Shown: positions 61,013-64,000 of the stretch, one piece after another
How positions within the stretch are numbered: position 1 is the first letter of the stretch
How the letters are laid out: each line of letters starts with the position of its first letter
Position numbers and translations under genes: made by a program
NCBI RefSeq assembly: GCF_047511655.1
Contig: NC_133396.1
Location: 128,163,490-128,227,489 of the forward strand
Length of the DNA stretch: 64,000 bases
Source: Castor canadensis
Lineage: Eukaryota; Chordata; Mammalia; Rodentia; Castoridae
Direction: 5' to 3'
Notes under the pieces: model-generated
The model's input: the letters and a program-made list of their open reading frames with translations, nothing else
The model's database searches: none
What the model was told of the DNA's origin: nothing

Positions 61013-62142
61013 GCAGTATTACTATCTCCATTTTACAGATGGAGAAACTGAGGTGATTTAAATCCAGGCAGCCTAGCATCAGAACTTATCTCTCAACCAG
61101 ACAGCAGCAACTGACTACACAGGGTTTCAGTTCTATTAATTCTTTCATCAGCCCTGTGAAAGTTACTATTAATTATCTCTGCTCTACTGATGAGGACACA
61201 GACTTAAGGAGGCCAGGCCATCACTCAAGGTCATAGGCAGGAAGTGACAACCAAGAAACTAAACCCAGAGACTAGCTGCTGAGGCCCTTCTTTTAAACAC
61301 TGGATTATAGTGGCTTCTCTCTCATGATCAGAGGTCCCAAGGGTCACAGAAAGTCATCTGGAGCCTGAGTCACCTGCCCACTGCCCCCACCTCTGCTTGG
61401 CCAGTGCTGGGCCTAGGACAGGCATCAAGAGAACTGGGCACTTGGTTCTGGCTCAGTGGAAGGGAAGTCACAGGCCAGTCTGGGCAGGAAAGAGCCTAGT
61501 TTTAAAGGCCACAGTGTCACTTATTCCTACAGGTCATACCAGGAGACCAGGTAAACGCAGGTGGGGAGCTCAACATGGTCTATCCACACCACTTGCAGGA
61601 ACAAGGGGCTCAAAGCCAGGAGGGTCCTAGCCACAGTACCTCTCCCTCAAATGAAGGGCAGCACTCCAGAGGACACGGCCTGCCCCTCCCTGACTTCCCT
61701 TACACTTATCACTTCCCCTTTGTCTTCTGGCCACTCCTCTGTTCCTCTCCCTTAGCTTCAAGTTCACACCTACACGCTCAGTTGCATGGGGCAGAGCTGA
61801 GAGCTTGCAACCCATGTGCCTAAATGAGTACAGTCACTCTGAGCTTCTTAATGGTTGATTTTTTTCTGACTATAAAGGAGTGTGTGCCCACTTGGAAAAT
61901 ATGCAAAACTTAAGAGTAACATAGAAGACAGAGAAATAAAAAAGTCACCCATCTTCCATCAGTGTGAAGGTGGCCACTGATTATCTGTCTTAGTTCCATC
62001 AATTTTTTTTCTAAGCATAGTTTTCATTGCCATCATTAGACTCCTAAGTAAGTTTTCATCCTATTTCCTTCCAACACTTAAATGTATGTCAGGGTGCGTT
62101 TTCATGTTACTACAAATTAGACATTATTAAAAAATCTTTGAG

Positions 62143-62375
62143 CTGGGCTTGGTGGTGAACACCTGTAATCCCAAATCCCAGGACTCAGGAGGCTGAAGAA
62201 GCAGGATTGAGAATTCAAGGCCAACCTAGGCTACACAGCAAGATCCTGTCACAAAAAAAAAAAAAAAAAACAAGGGCTGGGGAGTGTAGCTCAGTGGCTC
62301 AGTGGCAGAGCACTTCCTAGCATGCACAAGGTCCTGGGTTCAGTCCCCAGCGCTACAAAACAAACTAACAAAAAA
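62143..62375 (+). mobile_element. B1-like + ID SINE
   Basis: 'gagctgggcttggtggtgaa', an A run, then 'gggctggggagtgtagctca' with a duplicated 'gtggctcagtggc' piece, ending in an A-rich tail. Confidence 0.85.
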
Positions 62376-62744
62376 CTCTGAAAGCCATTTTCAATGACTG
62401 CATATTTTCTACCATAATTTACCTCATGCCCTATGGCTGAAATGATTCAAGTCTCTAAATATCACATTATTGACACATCCTCCATCCCCCCAAGGTCATT
62501 CACCCTCTGCTGATCTTAGCCATTCTGCTGCCATGATAGGTGGGAAAGCAGGGACCCTGATAGTCACTTCATTTGCCTCCTCCTGATGGTCTAGGGCCAA
62601 GCCAGCAAAGGGGATTCAGCAAAGGGGAGGATGGAGAGCAAGACTGAGGACTGAAGCCATAACCAGGGCCAGGAAGCTTGGCCCCAAGGCATGACTGCTT
62701 CCAGAACAGGGAAGCATGTTTGTTTTGAAGGCCTTGAATTTCTC

Positions 62745-63290
62745 TTAAAAAAACCCTATTAAACATGGAATTACCATATGACCCAGCAATCTGGATATGG
62801 ACCTCAAAGAAATGAAACAGGGTCTTGAAGAGGTAGTTGTACATCCATGCTCACTGCAACATTATTCGTGAGAGCCAAAAGAAACAACCCAAACGTCCAT
62901 CAACAGCTGAATGCATCAGTAAAATGTGGTCCATACATACAGTGATTCTCAGCCTTCACAAGGAAGGACAGGTGGGCAAATGTTATACATGGATGAACCA
63001 TGCATGAAAACATGCTAAGTGAAGTAAGTCAGACACTGAGGACAACTATCATATGATCCCCTTACATGACGCACTTGGAAAGAGAACAGGCTCCCAGGAG
63101 CTGGGAGGAGGAAAGAATGGAGAGTTTCAGTTTGGGTTAACAAGTAAATTGCATAGAAAGATGGTAATGATGGTTGCATAACAAGGTGGGAGCACCTAAT
63201 GCCCTTGAACTGTTCCTTTTAAATGCTATGTATATTTTGACAGATTTTTTTAAAATGAAAAACAAGAAACTGTTAATAATATGCACTTTA
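62745..63290 (+). mobile_element. Old LINE-1 3' end
   Basis: 'ggaattaccatatgacccag', 'cccaaacgtccatcaacagc', 'aaacatgctaagtgaagtaa' and 'gagagtttcagtttgggtta' follow L1 ORF2 and 3' UTR order. Diverged. Confidence 0.75.
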
Positions 63291-63424
63291 TGGTACCTTT
63301 AATTTGCATATAGGCTGAGGCAAAGAGTGTAAACACAGCCCCACAGACTGGTGACTACCCTCGAATAGGGCGAGGAGGGCAGCAGGGCTGGGGACCAGCT
63401 GTCTTGGGAGAACCCCTGCTCACA

Positions 63425-63560
63425 AGGCCGTAATTAACGTCACTAATTGAAATGTCTAGAAGCGGCCAGAGCCAGACAGTGCCAGACCTGCCCCGCCAGC
63501 TAGGTCTTCCCTCGCTGCCTCTAGGAACAATTAAAGGCTCCCACCTGCAACCCAGAGACA
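63425..63560. promoter_or_regulatory. Candidate regulatory block
   Basis: A paired homeodomain-like site with CRE half-site (TAATTAACGTCACTAATTGA, 63431-63450), a SOX-type AACAAT (63526-63531) and an E-box CACCTG (63542-63547) in repeat-free sequence. Function inferred. Confidence 0.3.
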
Positions 63561-64000
63561 AGGTATATTTAGGATTCCTCAGTAGGAAGTCATGGGACCT
63601 GGGGGGCAGGGAGCTGGAAACAGAGGAAGAGAGTTAGCCTTCCCTTAAGTCAATCCTTGGCTCTCCTGGAAATCCCTTCCTCTCAAAGTGGCAACTGTAC
63701 CACACCCCACACTTGCTGCACACCCCAGACTGTGGAATAAGGTTTGCTCTGGGTGCCTTCCCTGCCTGCAGACGACACAAGGACAATATCCAGGCTGCAG
63801 CTCTACACCAGCAGGCCTGTGATAGTCGAGGGGGCCGATGGGGAGAGGAGGAGGACTGGGCAACCTTCCCAGTTTGCAGGGAATAATCCACTTGAGGTCA
63901 CAGACACTGGCTTCTGTGGGAAGCATTTTTTTCCTCCTCAATGAATGACAGAGTGACCCCCAACGTCCCACTAGTCCTAAAGTTCATTTGATGTTTGCAT

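Larger units (their letters stand above)
47928..64000 (-). other. SOX13: SOX13 first intron (inferred)
   Basis: An acceptor at 47929-47928 precedes the start-codon exon, so transcription comes from further right. No CpG island or exon-like block was found up to the window end. In other mammals the noncoding first exon is tens of kb away. Short open frames here have no family features. Confidence 0.6.

Overview
The window is vertebrate nuclear DNA from a placental mammal. Genes are split by GT-AG introns and the spaces between exons are filled with SINEs, LINE-1, L2, MIR, MaLR-type LTR and DNA-transposon remnants. Classic B1 copies (e.g. 59345-59459, 48100-48223), ID-like tRNA-derived SINEs and many dimeric B1-like/ID-like SINEs point to a rodent. 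No B2 or B4 element was recognised, which argues against a mouse or rat. A castorimorph such as a beaver is my best guess, from memory of similar SINEs, and is not proven.

Three genes account for essentially all the coding sequence. (1) REN (renin), plus strand: seven coding exons from 485 to 6704, corresponding to exon 3 through the last exon. The signal peptide, prosegment and promoter lie left of the window. (2) ETNK2 (ethanolamine kinase 2), plus strand: a complete eight-exon gene from a CpG-island promoter near 9.2-9.7 kb to a poly(A) signal at 28.9 kb, predicting 380 residues. (3) SOX13 (SoxD-group HMG-box factor), minus strand: all thirteen coding exons between 47926 and 33332, predicting 615 residues. 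Its 3' UTR runs to about 31.8 kb. The noncoding first exon was not found, so 47.9-64 kb is read as its large first intron. The order REN-ETNK2-SOX13, with REN and ETNK2 parallel and SOX13 convergent, is the known mammalian arrangement (human 1q32).

Region by region: 1-6.9 kb REN; 6.9-9.2 kb REN-ETNK2 spacer with a MIR and a hAT remnant; 9.2-28.9 kb ETNK2; 28.9-31.8 kb spacer between the converging ETNK2 and SOX13 ends, with a CR1/L3-like relic and two CTCF-like motifs; 31.8-47.9 kb SOX13 3' UTR and coding exons, with a 7.2 kb intron (37071-44237) packed with nested LINE-1; 47.9-64 kb SOX13 first intron, with Tigger, MaLR-type LTR, hAT and SINE copies plus a few unique candidate regulatory blocks.

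The genes do not form an operon or a shared pathway. Renin is a secreted aspartic protease acting on angiotensinogen, ETNK2 starts the CDP-ethanolamine (Kennedy) pathway, and SOX13 is a transcription factor. I found no prokaryotic-style or clearly new system. The observations most worth checking are two stop-free, frame-preserving SOX13 introns, a changed splice donor that appears to remove seven residues from SOX13, a nested LINE-1 cluster with readable target-site duplications, a 42-base LINE-1 micro-insertion, CTCF-like motifs between converging genes, and possible regulatory elements in SOX13 intron 1. No database search was run. Family names for repeats come from recognition by eye.
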